Shown: positions 28,401 to 40,400 of the stretch, piece after piece
Layout of the letters: every line of letters begins with the position of its first letter
How positions within the stretch are numbered: position 1 is the first letter of the stretch
Translations under genes and position numbers: made by a program
Notes under the pieces: model-generated
Seen by the model: the letters and a program-made list of their open reading frames with translations, nothing else
Databases searched by the model: none
Told to the model about the DNA's origin: nothing
NCBI GenBank assembly: GCA_041569895.1
Contig: JBFFXF010000009.1
Location: forward strand, 1-50,475
Length of the DNA: 50,475 bases
Direction: 5' to 3'
DNA from: JBFFXF01 sp041569895
GTDB taxonomy: Bacteria > Planctomycetota > UBA8108 > JACQVS01

Positions 28401-31400
28401 TGCTCCGCGGGCAGCGCAGCTTCGGCGGCAACGGCCACGACACGCTGCACGCGTACGCGCACACCAACGACTCGTCGATCGAGGGCATCCTGCGCGGCGA
28501 CGAGTTGCATGGCGAGGCGGGGAACGACTTCCTCTTCGGCAACATCCGCGAGGAGCGCCTCCTCGGCGGCACCGGCAACGACTTCCTCCACGGCGAGAAG
28601 CTGCTCGGCGCCGACTACGGCAACAACCAGAAGGCCGACACGTCGGGCGGCGCCGACATCCTCTTCGGCGACAGCGGCGAGGACATGCTCTTCGGCGGTG
28701 GCGGCCGCGACATCCTGATCGGCGGCGCCGACAGTGACTTCCTCGAGGGGCAGGACGGGCGCGACAACCTCCTCGGCGGCGCCGGCATCGACTTCCTCAA
28801 GCTCGACACCGCCGACTTCTACGAGGAGCTCGGCGACGTCTTCGACGGCCACTTCGGCAACCGCACGAAGGGGGACGTCAAGGACGACAACGCCACCGAC
28901 ATCCTGCTGATCGAGGGCTCGCTGCTTCCCGACACCATCCTCCTGAGCGAGCGCGACGTCGGCCTGACGTCGGCCGAGGACATCGCCGAGTCGATCGTCA
29001 AGACCGGACGCCTCGGCGAGGGCGCCACGGCGGAGTTCACGCTGACGATCGACGACTCGATCGTGCTCCCGGTCTCCGTTCCCGACGATCCGCTCAACGG
29101 CAACCTCGACCACCTGGCCGACGACATCACCGACGAGATCCGCACGGCGATCACCGACGCGGGCACGCCGATCCCGGTGGATTCCGTGCGCGCGCTGCCG
29201 ATCGGCAACCGCATCCGGATCGAGACCGACGGCCTCGGCCGCAGGACCAAGCTCGTCATCAGCGGCATCAACTCGGCCGCCGAGCAGCTCGAGCTCCTCG
29301 AGGGGCAGCGGGGCGTGGCGCTCATCGACGTCGAGTACAACGCCGCCACCGAGGTCGGCATCACCTCGCTCGGCAACCTCTCGGCGGGCATCCTGACGAA
29401 CGGACAGCTCTCGGGACCGGCCGAGCTCTCACTGACCATCAACGGCGTCGCCGTCGGTCCGGTGGTCGTCGACACCACGGGGAACGCCAGCTTCGATGAT
29501 TTCCTCGCGGACTTCAACGCGGCGCTGGCCGACGCGCTCACCGCGACGCCGGAGTTCGCGGCGACGCCGGATGTCGTGCAGGCCGTGCTCGCCGGCAGCC
29601 GGCTGCGGCTGAAGACCTTCGGGCTCGGACGCGAGGCGGAGCTCGTCCTCGGCGGCACCAACGCGGTGACGCAGCTCGAGCTGCTGCTCGCGGATGGCCA
29701 GGAGGGCGTCGAGCTCGGCCGTCCGCCGATCCGCGTCAACTGGCGCTCGGCCGCCGGCACGCCGCTCGTCGAGCAGTTCCGCATCGCCGGTCTCGGCGGC
29801 GACGACCTGCTCGGGTTCGTCGCCGGAGTCGACGCCGTCGACCTCGGAGTGCTCTCCGACCGCTCGAACGACTGGGTCGGCGTCATCGACGGCGGTTCGG
29901 GCGACGACATCATCCTCGGCTCGGGCGCGCGCGACCGCGGTGACGGGGGGCGCGGCAACGACATCGTCTTCGGCTTCGGCGGCGACGACCGGCTGTGGGG
30001 CGACACCGCCAACGGCAGCCCGGCGGACGTCGACGTGCTCTTCGCCGGCGCGGGCAACGACGACCTCATCGGCGGCCTCGGGACCAACCGGCTCTACGCG
30101 TGGAGCTTCGATCCCTCGGGACCGCTCCACTTCGACGACGGCCAGCGCGCCGAGAACGCCGGCGGCACGGCGGTGATCACGGCCTTCGCGCGACAGCCGA
30201 TCGACGGTCGCCTCTTCCGCGACGCCCGCTTCGCGCTCAGCGTCGCCGGCGGCGAATTCGTCGAGCTGCTGCTGCCGGCCTCGGCGACGTCGACCAACAC
30301 GCGCTTCGACGACATCGTCGCGGATCTTCAGGGCGTGGTCGACGCCAGGGCGGCCGACCTCGGCGCGCCGGTGACCGTCGGCCAGGACGACCGCCGCATC
30401 ACCTTCTCGACGACGGCGGCGTCGATCGAGATCCGCACCGATCAGTTCGGCGTGTTCGTCGACGAGCTCGGCCTGCGTCGCGACAACGACGGGGACCTCG
30501 ACGACGACGGACAGCTCGACAGCGACATCTCGAGGCCGCCGTACGTGCTCGAGGACACCGGCCTCAACCGCATGCTCGGCATGAGCAGGGCGGACAAGCT
30601 CTTCGGCGGCACGTCGCTCGACTTCCTCTACGGCAACGGCGGGGCGGACGAGCTCTACACGCGCGACGGAAAGCTCTTCGAGGCGGGCTTCGACGTGCCG
30701 GCCGGCGACGAGTGGAAGGCGTACGCCCGCGCCACCAACAAGGTGTGGTACTACAGCGCCACCAACGCCGACGACGTCATCTCGGTCGACTACGTCACCG
30801 AGCCGGGCCTCCTCGCCGACCACCACCTGATCACGCGACTGACCAACAACGCGGGCAACTTCACGTTCGACGCGCAGGTGCGGCTCGACTTCAACGCGCG
30901 TGACGACCAGGGCGAGCTGATCTGGGACGCCATGGACGTCCTCGAGAGCGCCGCCGCGATCCAGACTCTGGATCCGGACGAGCGCGGGCTCGCGTTCGAG
31001 GAGCTGACGCTCACCGGCGGGCTGCTCCCGGCGGAGGGCGACTTCCTGGCGATCATCATCGACGCGCTCGACGGCGACGATCAGGTCACCGTCGGCCCGA
31101 CGGTCCTCAAGACCGTCTGGATCGACGCCGGCCGCGGCGACGACCGCGTCGAGATCCTCTCCGGGAACGCCATCCTCGTCGACCAGACCGAGGCGGGGAA
31201 CCGCAACGAGGTGATCGGCGACCCGGGCGACCCGTCTCGCGCCTTCGCGCTCTTCGGGCCGACGCTGCTGGTGGCGTCGACGCCGGGACCGTCGGACGGC
31301 CTCCTCGGCGGTCAGGCGCGCTTCGACCTCGTGCTCGGCGGCAGCCCGGAGTCGTTCCGGGTCATCCTCGGCCCCGACGCGACGCTCGGGAACGTCACGT

Positions 31401-34400
31401 TCGCGGACCTCGTCGCCGACGTCAACCTGGCGCTCGAGGCCGCCAGCCTCGGCGAGGTGCTCGAGGCCGTCAACGCCGGCGGTCGTCTCGGCCTCAGGCC
31501 GGTGGGCGTCGGCGCCGACGTCTCCGTCACCGTCGAGTCGTCGAACTCGATCGCGGCCAACGAGCTCGGCCTGCCGGCGGGACTCGGGACCACGGCGAAC
31601 ACCATCGCGGGCAGCGTCCGCTTCGAGAACCTGACGCTCGACAGCCCGCGCGACGTCGACTGGTACAGCTTCCGGCTCACCGAGTCTCCCGGTTCCGGTC
31701 GCATCGAGGTGCGCAGCGACTCGTCGCGTGACGAGCTCGACGTCCGCGTCTTCCGCATCAACGACGACGGCGACCTCGAGGAGATCCGCTCGAACGTCGG
31801 CGATCCCGCGGCGGTGCGGCCCGATCTCACCGAGCAGCTCGTGGCGGCGAACGACGCGCCCGATGGCGGCGTCCCGGCCGGCGACGTCTCGTTCACCCTG
31901 ACCGTGACGACGGGGGATGGCCCGGTGGCGCTGTCGATCGATCTGCTCGCGACCGAGACCTCCGGCAACACCAACGTGCGGGCGCTCGTCGACGACCTCC
32001 AGGCCGCCGTCGACGCCGCACTGACGGACCAGGGTCTCGCGGCGGGGTCACTGGTGGTCGGCCGGCTCGACGGACATCTCACCATCGCCGTCTCGACGGG
32101 CAGCGGGTTCACCGGCCTCGAGATCTCTGGCGCGCAGAAGGTCGGGTTCCTGGCGGTGCAGACGCTCGGCGCGCCGAGCAACGCGTTCCCGCTCGGCGAC
32201 GTCGACGGGCTCGGCGTGGTCGACGGCGGCACGATCCACGTGGCGAGCGACGTCGACATCTTCCGCTTCCGGATCGACGCGGGCACGGCGGCCTCGGGCG
32301 GCGGGTTCCTCTCGGTGGCGATCTCCGACGGCGCGGCCGCGGTGACCTTCGAGGTGCTCGACGCGGACGACGCCGTCGTCGACAGCGTGGCGCTCGGCGG
32401 CGCGACGACGTCAGCGGCGCTCGATCTCACCGGGCTCGGCGAGGGAGACTACACGCTGCGCGTCCTGCTGACCGACGCCGAGACCAACGCCACGCCGTCG
32501 GCGTACACGCTCGACTTCGAGCTCGTCGGCGGCGGCACCGCGTCGGTCGACCTCGCCGGCGGTGGTCGCTCCGACCTGCTGCTCTCGGGAGCGCCGTTCA
32601 TCGAGGCCGGTGTGACGTACTTCGTCCGCGTTGCCTCGAACCAGATCCCGACCATCTACGACCTGACGATCGACCTCGACAACGGCAGCGAGCTCGTCGA
32701 GATCGACCTCGGCCAGCGCGTCGACCTCGTGCGCCGCGACGTCATCATCGGCGGCGAGGGCAACGATCGGCTCTCCGGCGGACCGAGCGAGGACTGGGTC
32801 TTCGGCGGGCCCGGAAACGACGTCCTCACCGGGGGACTCGACCGCCAGGCGAGCGACCTGCTCTTCGGCGGTCCGGGCGACGATCTCTTCCAGCTCATCC
32901 CCGACGACCAGGCGGTGAGGAAGGACACCGGCGAGACCTTCCTGACGACGCAGTCCGACCGCTTCGACGGCGGCGAGGGCTTCGACCGCGTCTTCTTCCA
33001 GGGCGGCGACCTCGACAAGTTGACGCGACCCGTGCCCGATCACGTGGCGATTCGCTTCAGCCGCTTCCTGCAGCGCTACGAGTTCACGGCGCTCGTCTGG
33101 GACGTCAACAACCAGCAGTTCGTCGCGGCGGACACCGACGTGCGGGCGGAGATCGTCGGCGCCGACAGCCTGCCGATGGACGGCGTCCTCTCGGACGAGG
33201 CGACCTTCGATCTCGATGTCAGCGGCTTCTCCGGTCAGATCGCGATCTCCGCCGATCCGGAGAACGCGAACATCCAGGACCTCATCGCCGACGTCAACGC
33301 GGCGCTCGAGGCGGCGGGCTTCGGTGATCTCGTGGTCGCGGAGGTCGCCGGCACGTCGATCCGCCTGGCGACCACCGCCTTCGGCGCCGGCGCGACAATC
33401 AGCGTCTCGAACCCGAACCCGGTGGCCGCGAACGAGCTCTTCCTGCTCGAGACCGGCGATCCGGTGGTCGGCGTCGTCAAGGCGTTCAAGCAGCGCTTCG
33501 TCTACTACCAGGCGATCAACGTCGAGGGCACGCTGATCGAGACGCGCTCCGGCGACGACGAGGTGCGCGCCGATCCGGAGTACAAGTTCCCGCTCGCCGA
33601 CGGCAGCGGCGTGATCGACAGCGAGTGGGGGATCAAGGCCGGAAACTTCCAGGAGGGAGCCACGATCGGCGCCCTCGTGATTCGCGGCGGACCCGGCAAC
33701 GACCGGCTCTACGGCGGCGTGCTCGACGACATCATCGACGGCGGCGACGGCGCCGACTTCATCGCCGGCTCCGACGGCGACGATCGGCTCACCGGCGGTC
33801 CCGGTCCCGATCTGATCCTCGGCGACACGGGGATCGATCCCGATCGGTTCGAGACCATCACGCGCGACCTGCTCGTCGGCTTCAACGACTCGCCGATCTT
33901 CGCGGCGCTCCTGCCGAAGGTGCGCGATCCGGCCGACGACGCCCAGCTCAGCGGGCTGACGTTCAACATCGGCGACTCGGGCGACTGGTACATCCTGCCG
34001 ACTCCCGACGCGTTCAAGCGATTCGGCGACGTCCAGACGGCGCGGCTCGCGGCGGAGTGGATCTCGGTCGAGTTCACCAGCCCGGTCGACCAGGACCTCT
34101 TCGACGGCGCGTCGCTGCCGGCGGGCGAGATCTGGTCCGGCAGGAACTACTACCTCTTCGCGGCCGAGGTCGCCGATCCGATCGCCGAGCTGGCGCTGAT
34201 CCCCGTCGAGCAGGCGGTCGGCGTGCCCGACTTCTACATGCTCCACGTCGTCAACCCGCGCAGCTTCGGCGTCGCCGCCATCAACGCGCCGAAGGTGACC
34301 ACGGCGGGGACGGCGCAGTTCAGGCTGGTGATCGACGGGACGGAGACGGGGACGATCAGCGTCGCCATCACCGAGAGCGACCCGATAGACGATCCCGGCG

Positions 34401-37400
34401 GCGGCACCGGCCTGGTCCAGAAGCTCAACACGGCGATCGGCGCGGTCGGCTCCGACGCGTTCGCGTACTTCGACGCGCGCGCGACGCGCATCGTCATCTC
34501 GCTGCCGGAGGCGGGCGAGCTGAAGATCGACTTCGTCAACCAGCTCACCTCACAGCTCGGCTTCGTCGACGACCAGGACAACCTCGGACCGAGCATCTCC
34601 CTCGGCACGTACCAGGTGGGCTTCGACGTCGCCAGCATCCGTTCCAGTGTCGACGTCGCCGCCGACGACGCGGACGTCGAGACGGAATCGGCATTCCCCG
34701 GCGACCGGGCGACGCTGATCCGCCTCGGTGACATCGACGGCGACGGCAGCGACGACTTCATCGCCTCGGTGCGCGACACCGTCGCCTCGCAGGGCGACAT
34801 CGCCAGCGCCGCGACGCTCGGCGTCAACGCGCACGAGCTCGTCGGCCGGAGCGTGGCGCGCATCGTGCTCGGCAGCGGCGCCGTTTCCGCGGAGGGCGTC
34901 ACCGTGGGCGCGGGGAACGACGGCACCATCGATCTCGTCCTGCCCGCTCCGGTCCTCGCCGAGTCCTTCGGCGTGCGGTCGATCTTCGCGTCGCCGGGCG
35001 ACTACAACGGCGACGGCAGGAGCGACATCGCCGTGCTGGTGACCTCGAACTTCCAGCCGGCCTACGCGGAGCTCGGCCTCTATGTCCTGTTCGGGCGCGA
35101 CGTCTGGCCGGCCTCGATCGACCTGCTCCTCGACGCCGACATCATCGCGCGCGGCTTCAACTTCCCCGACTCGATCGACGGCGTCGGCGACTTCCTCGGC
35201 GGTGATGGGCTCGACGACCTCCTCGTCGGCCAGGGTGGCTTCGAGATCTTCGTCTTCCAGGGCGCCGCGGCCGGCAAGCCGGCGACCATCTGGGAGGGCT
35301 CCGGCGTCGTCTTCCTCGCCGACTTCGAGGACGGCGACGACGGCTTCGTCGTCGACAACTCGATCGGCGCGACGGTCGACGGGCTCTGGCATCGCTCGCA
35401 GGGGCGCTCGGCGGACATCTTCCACAGCGGCGACTTCAGCTACTACTTCGGTCGCTTCGAGGGCCCCGACAGCGGCGGCGACTACAACGTCGGCGATACT
35501 GCGGGGCGGATCACCTCGCCGGTGATCACCATCGACCAGAACGTCGACAGGCTCGAGCTCGACTTCAAGTACTTCCTGCAGGTCGAGAACTCGCTGTCGT
35601 TCGACACGACCAGCGTCCTCGTCTCGACCAACGCCGGGGCCTTCGTCCAGGTCGCCGGCAAGGGGACGCCGCTGGTGAACGGCAGCCCATTCTGGCGCCG
35701 GGCGACGATCGACCTCGGCAGCTTCTCGGCCGGCGACACGGTGCAGGTCCGCTTCGAGCTCGACACCATCGACAGCGCCGCCAACCGCACCGAGGGGTGG
35801 TTCATCGACGACGTGCGCCTGACGGCTCTGCTCGACGCGACGGCGCGCCGCTCCGGATTGATCCTCGGCCCGACCGACTTCCGCGGCGTCGGCAATATCG
35901 GCGGCGACAGCCTCGGCGCCAACGACGACATCGTCATCTTCGACGACGCCACCGTCCTCTGGGTGATTCCCGGCCGCGACGACCTCCCGGCGGACGCCAA
36001 GGACTGGACCGACCTGGCGAGCTTCTCGGCGGTCCTTCCGACACTCCAGGAGCACCGGATCGAGGCCGCCGGGGACGTCGACGGCGACGGGCGGCCGGAC
36101 GTGCTGGTCACCGGCGAGACCGGCGACGAAGGATTCAGCACGCGCATCCTCTTCGGGGACCCCGAGGCGGCGCACACGGTCACGACGCTCGGCGAGCCGC
36201 TGACGGCGATCGGAGACATAGACGGCGACGGCGTCGTCGACGTCGCGGTGACGCGGGCGGAGACGTCGGACAAGGTCGACGAATCGGGAGGCGAGGTCGC
36301 GCACGCCGTCTTCCACGTCTACCTGGGAAGCGACCGCGCCGCGATCGAGGCGATCGCCCCCGAGGTGCTCCCGGACATGGTGCTCGAGCCGGGCAGGCCG
36401 CGGTACCTCTCCGCCGATTCGCTCGATCCGGAGCCGAGGGGCATCCAGGCCCTCGGTGACGTCGACGGCGCTGGCACGGACGACTTCGGCCTCGCCGATC
36501 GCCTCGGCACGCGGACGCACATCTTCTTCGGCCGGCCGCTCGAGGACGCCGTCGAGGAGGTGATCGAGCCCGAGTCGATCCGCGAGTTCCGCCTCGAGCT
36601 GGCGACGCCGCGGCTCCTCGAGGTCCGCGAGCGCAGCGGCCTCGACCTCAACGAGCCGGGCGACCTCGACATCCGCACCGCCTTCCGCCTCGAGGGCGTC
36701 GAGGAGAACGAGTTCCTCTTCGGAATCCAGGATGTCGGCGACTTCAACCGCGACGGCTTCAACGACGTCATGGTGTTCGGCTTCCAGCGGGCGTACGTCC
36801 TGCTCGGCCCGGTGAAGCTCGACGGCATCACCGACATCGAGTCCCGCGCGGAGATCATCATCGACCTCGTCGAGCGAGCGCGGCCGCAGACCGGCTCCGG
36901 CGATCTCAACGGCGACGGCCTCTCCGACATCGTCTTCGTGCGCGACAGCGGCGCGACGACGATCGTCTCGGTGTTCCCGGGGAGCTTCGATCCGAAGCGC
37001 CGCATGGACTTCTCCGACGCGATCACGCTGCTGTCGGCGAACAACTCCGACCTCAGCGACGCCGCCGATCCGTTCTTCCTCGACTGGGACGGCGCCGGCG
37101 GCGACGACCTGCTGCTTCTGAGCGTCAACCCGGTGGGAGTCGCCGGTCGTTTCGGCGGCATCGTCACCGGCGACCAGCTCAAGGGGGTGATCGAGGATGG
37201 CGATCCGGCGCTCGGCATCCCGGACTTCACCGCGCAGTTCTTCCGCGAACTGGACGACAACGTCGCGGTGGCGAACGCCCTCGGAGTCGACCTCGCCAAG
37301 TACGACGTCGCCACGCAGAGCAACAGCATCCGCGTCGCGCCCGTCGACCTCGACGCCGACGGCCGCCACGACCTGGTCATCTCGAGACCGAGCGCGGTGT

Positions 37401-40400
37401 CTTTCCCACGGAAGATCGGCGTCATGCCCGAGCCGCCGGAGCTCGACAACGCGGGTCTGGTCTACGTCGTTCCGGACGGCACCACCGGAGAGGTCGACAT
37501 CGGCAGCCTCGACTTCGATTTCGACTCCCGGAAGACCGACTTCGTAATCGCCGACTTCGTGGCCGGCGATCCGGTCGCTCTCGGCGACCTCAACCGCGAC
37601 GGTCGCGGCGACTTCGCGCTCGTGCGCTCGCTCGAGGGCGGCCGACTCGTCCAGGGGAGCGCGTCGATCATCTTCGGCAGCGACAGCCTCGTCGGCGCGA
37701 GTCAGTCCAGGCGGCTCGAGCAGATCGCCGCCGTCGACATCCGCCGGTTCCCGAGGAGCTCCCTGCCGGAGACCGTTCAGGTCCTCGGCCTGCTGCTGAT
37801 GACCTCCGGGGATTTCGATGACGACGGCCGCATGGATCTCGCGGTGAGCCAGCCGCTCGCGCAGCTCCGGGAGAGCGGCGTCATCCTCGATCAGCAGAAC
37901 CGCGGCAAGGTCCACGTGATCTGGGACGTCGCTCGCCTCGGCCGCGAGGTGTTGCTCGGTGACGAGACCGCCGACCTCAACGGCGACGGCCGCATCGACC
38001 GGGTGCTTCTCGAGGGCGCCAGCGACGTCGACGGCTTCGGCTTCCTGCCGCGATCGCCGCGCATGGACCTCGACCGCGACGGTTTCGACGACCTCCTGAT
38101 CGGCGCGCCGCTCGCCGAGGCGCTCGGCACGACGATCGTCTCGCAGGCCGGGGCGATCTACGCCGTCTACGGCACGCCGAGGCGCATCGCGCTGCCCGCG
38201 GAGGAGGACGTCGTCGAGATCGCCAACCGCACGTTCACGGGCATCGGCGACGTCCTCGTCGATCCGGCGACGGGTCGGCCGGTGGTCTTCCAGGACTTCG
38301 ACCTCGACGAGGACGGCAACCTCGACACCGACGAGTTCACGCTCGCGGCGAGCGATCTCGAGCGCTGGTACCGCTTCCGCATCGTCGGCGACGGCCTCGC
38401 GGGGAACGTCATCCGCCTGCTCCCGGCAGCGCTCGATCAGCGCGTCGAGAACCTCGTCGGCGCGGCGGGGCACCAGTCGGCGTTCGGGGACATCCTCGAC
38501 ACCGGCACCGTCCTCGCCGGCGGCCAGTTCGACACGCTGGCGGCGCTCGAGTTCGACCTCGCCGGACTGCTCGAGGCCTACGAGGACGCCGACGCCCTCG
38601 AGCGGGTGCGGCTGCGTCTCGACACGCGGGTCGGGGTCGAGCCGTTCTTCCAGGTCGGCAACGTCACCATCGTCGGGTCGACGATCTTCCTCAGCGCCGC
38701 GACCAACGAGGTCGGCGAGGAGCTGTGGAAGACGGACGGCACCGCGCCCGGGACGGTGCTCGTCAGGGACATCAACAAGGGGCCGGGAGGATCGAGCCCG
38801 GGGAACTTCGTCGGGCTCGGCGAGCGGCTCTTCTTCACGGCGGTGACCGACGACTTCAATCGCCTCTGGGTCAGCGACGGCACCGAGGACGGCACGCAGC
38901 CCGTCGACACCGGGCCGTTCGACCTCGTCGGCGTGCGGGCGCTGACGGTCTTCCAGGGCCGTCTCTTCTTCATCGCGCAGGACGGCGACGGCGGCCCGCT
39001 CGCGGTGTGGGCCACCGCCGACGACACCGGCGTCGGCGGCGTCGAGCTGATCTTCGTGTTCGAGGGGGTGGTCTTCGACGCGCCGCGGATGATCGCCGTC
39101 GGCGACACGGAGCTCTACGCCGCGGCCAGGGGCGACGACACCTCGACGCTCTGGCGCACGCGGGCCGACGGCACGGGCGGGGTCCAGCTCGGCACCTTCC
39201 TCGATTCGCCCAGCTCGACGGCGGATGACCTCCTGCTGCACGCCATCGGATTCCAGGGGCGCCTCTTCTTCGCCGCCAGCGATGGCGGTGCGGCGGGATT
39301 CGAGCTCTGGACCACCGACGGCGAGCCCGCCGGCACGCAGCTCTTCGCCGACCTCAACCCCAGCGGCAGCGGTGTGCCGCAGGCGTTCGCCACCGACGGC
39401 GACGCGTTCTTCTTCACCGCCATCCGGACGATCTTCGGGACGACCGTCATCAACGTCGTCGACGCGTGGAAGTCGGACGGCACCGCGGCCGGAACGACGC
39501 CGATCGGCGAGGGACTGCAGGGCTTCACCGGCAGCCCGGCGTTCCAGCCGCCATCGGAGGGCGCGGTCATCGGTGGCACTTATGTCTTCACGGTCAACAA
39601 CGGCAACGGCGCCCGGACGCTGTGGGGCGTCGGCGCCTCGTCCGAGCTGCTCCTCGCGCTCCAGCCGGGGAGCGAGATCGACGGTCTGACGACCTTCCTC
39701 GGCAAGCGGGTGATCTTCCAGGCGCGGCCGGCGGGCGAGGCGCCGGAGCTCTGGACCACGGACGGCACGATGCGCGGCAGCGAGGTGATCGTCGAGCTCG
39801 GCAACGAGTTCCCGATCAGCGACATCGCGGCCACCGACGAGCGCGTCTTCTTCGCCGCCGAGGGCACCCAGGGCGAGAACGACCTGTGGCTCAGCGACCT
39901 GACGCCCGAGGGCACCATCCGCGTGCTCGAGAACGGCGGCATCCCGGCGACGCTGAACGTCTACCTCGTCGACGAGGAGGGCGACCGGGTGGTCACCGGG
40001 CGCGACATGGTCAATCCGGCGACGCTCATCGGGTCGACGCCGATCTCGTCATCGAACCTGACGCAGACGATCGACGTCGAGCTCACCTCGGCGATCAAGG
40101 AGTTCATCGGTGATCGCCACCGCCTCGCGACGTTGCGAGTCGAGGTGACCTCCGCGACGGGCAACGTCTTCGCCGAGTTCGCACGGCCCGGCACGCGGCT
40201 GTCGTCGTTCCAGATCGGCTTCTTCAACAAGTTCTTCGTCGGTCGGCCACCGTCGGGGCTCGAGGTCACCTGGCGTCACGGCGTCCGCGCCGACCTCGTC
40301 GACGTGCGGGGCGGCGTCCTGAAGGAGAACTTCGGGGCGATGGACATGCGGAAGCTCGACGCCGGCACCTACTACCTGCGGGTCTTCAATCCGCGCCGGG

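Noticed and set aside
26590..28800. Periodic DNA that could suggest a CRISPR or satellite array
   Set aside because: The period comes from RTX nonapeptides in frame; there are no identical repeats with unique spacers of fixed length.
21284..29113. 2609-residue open frame on the minus strand under giant gene B
   Set aside because: It is an antisense shadow of a high-GC gene. The translation is low-complexity (D, V, R, E), has no domain, and changes character with the sense domains beneath it. Those beneath the rest of B (16460-21094, 34550-39241, 40835-47905) are the same.
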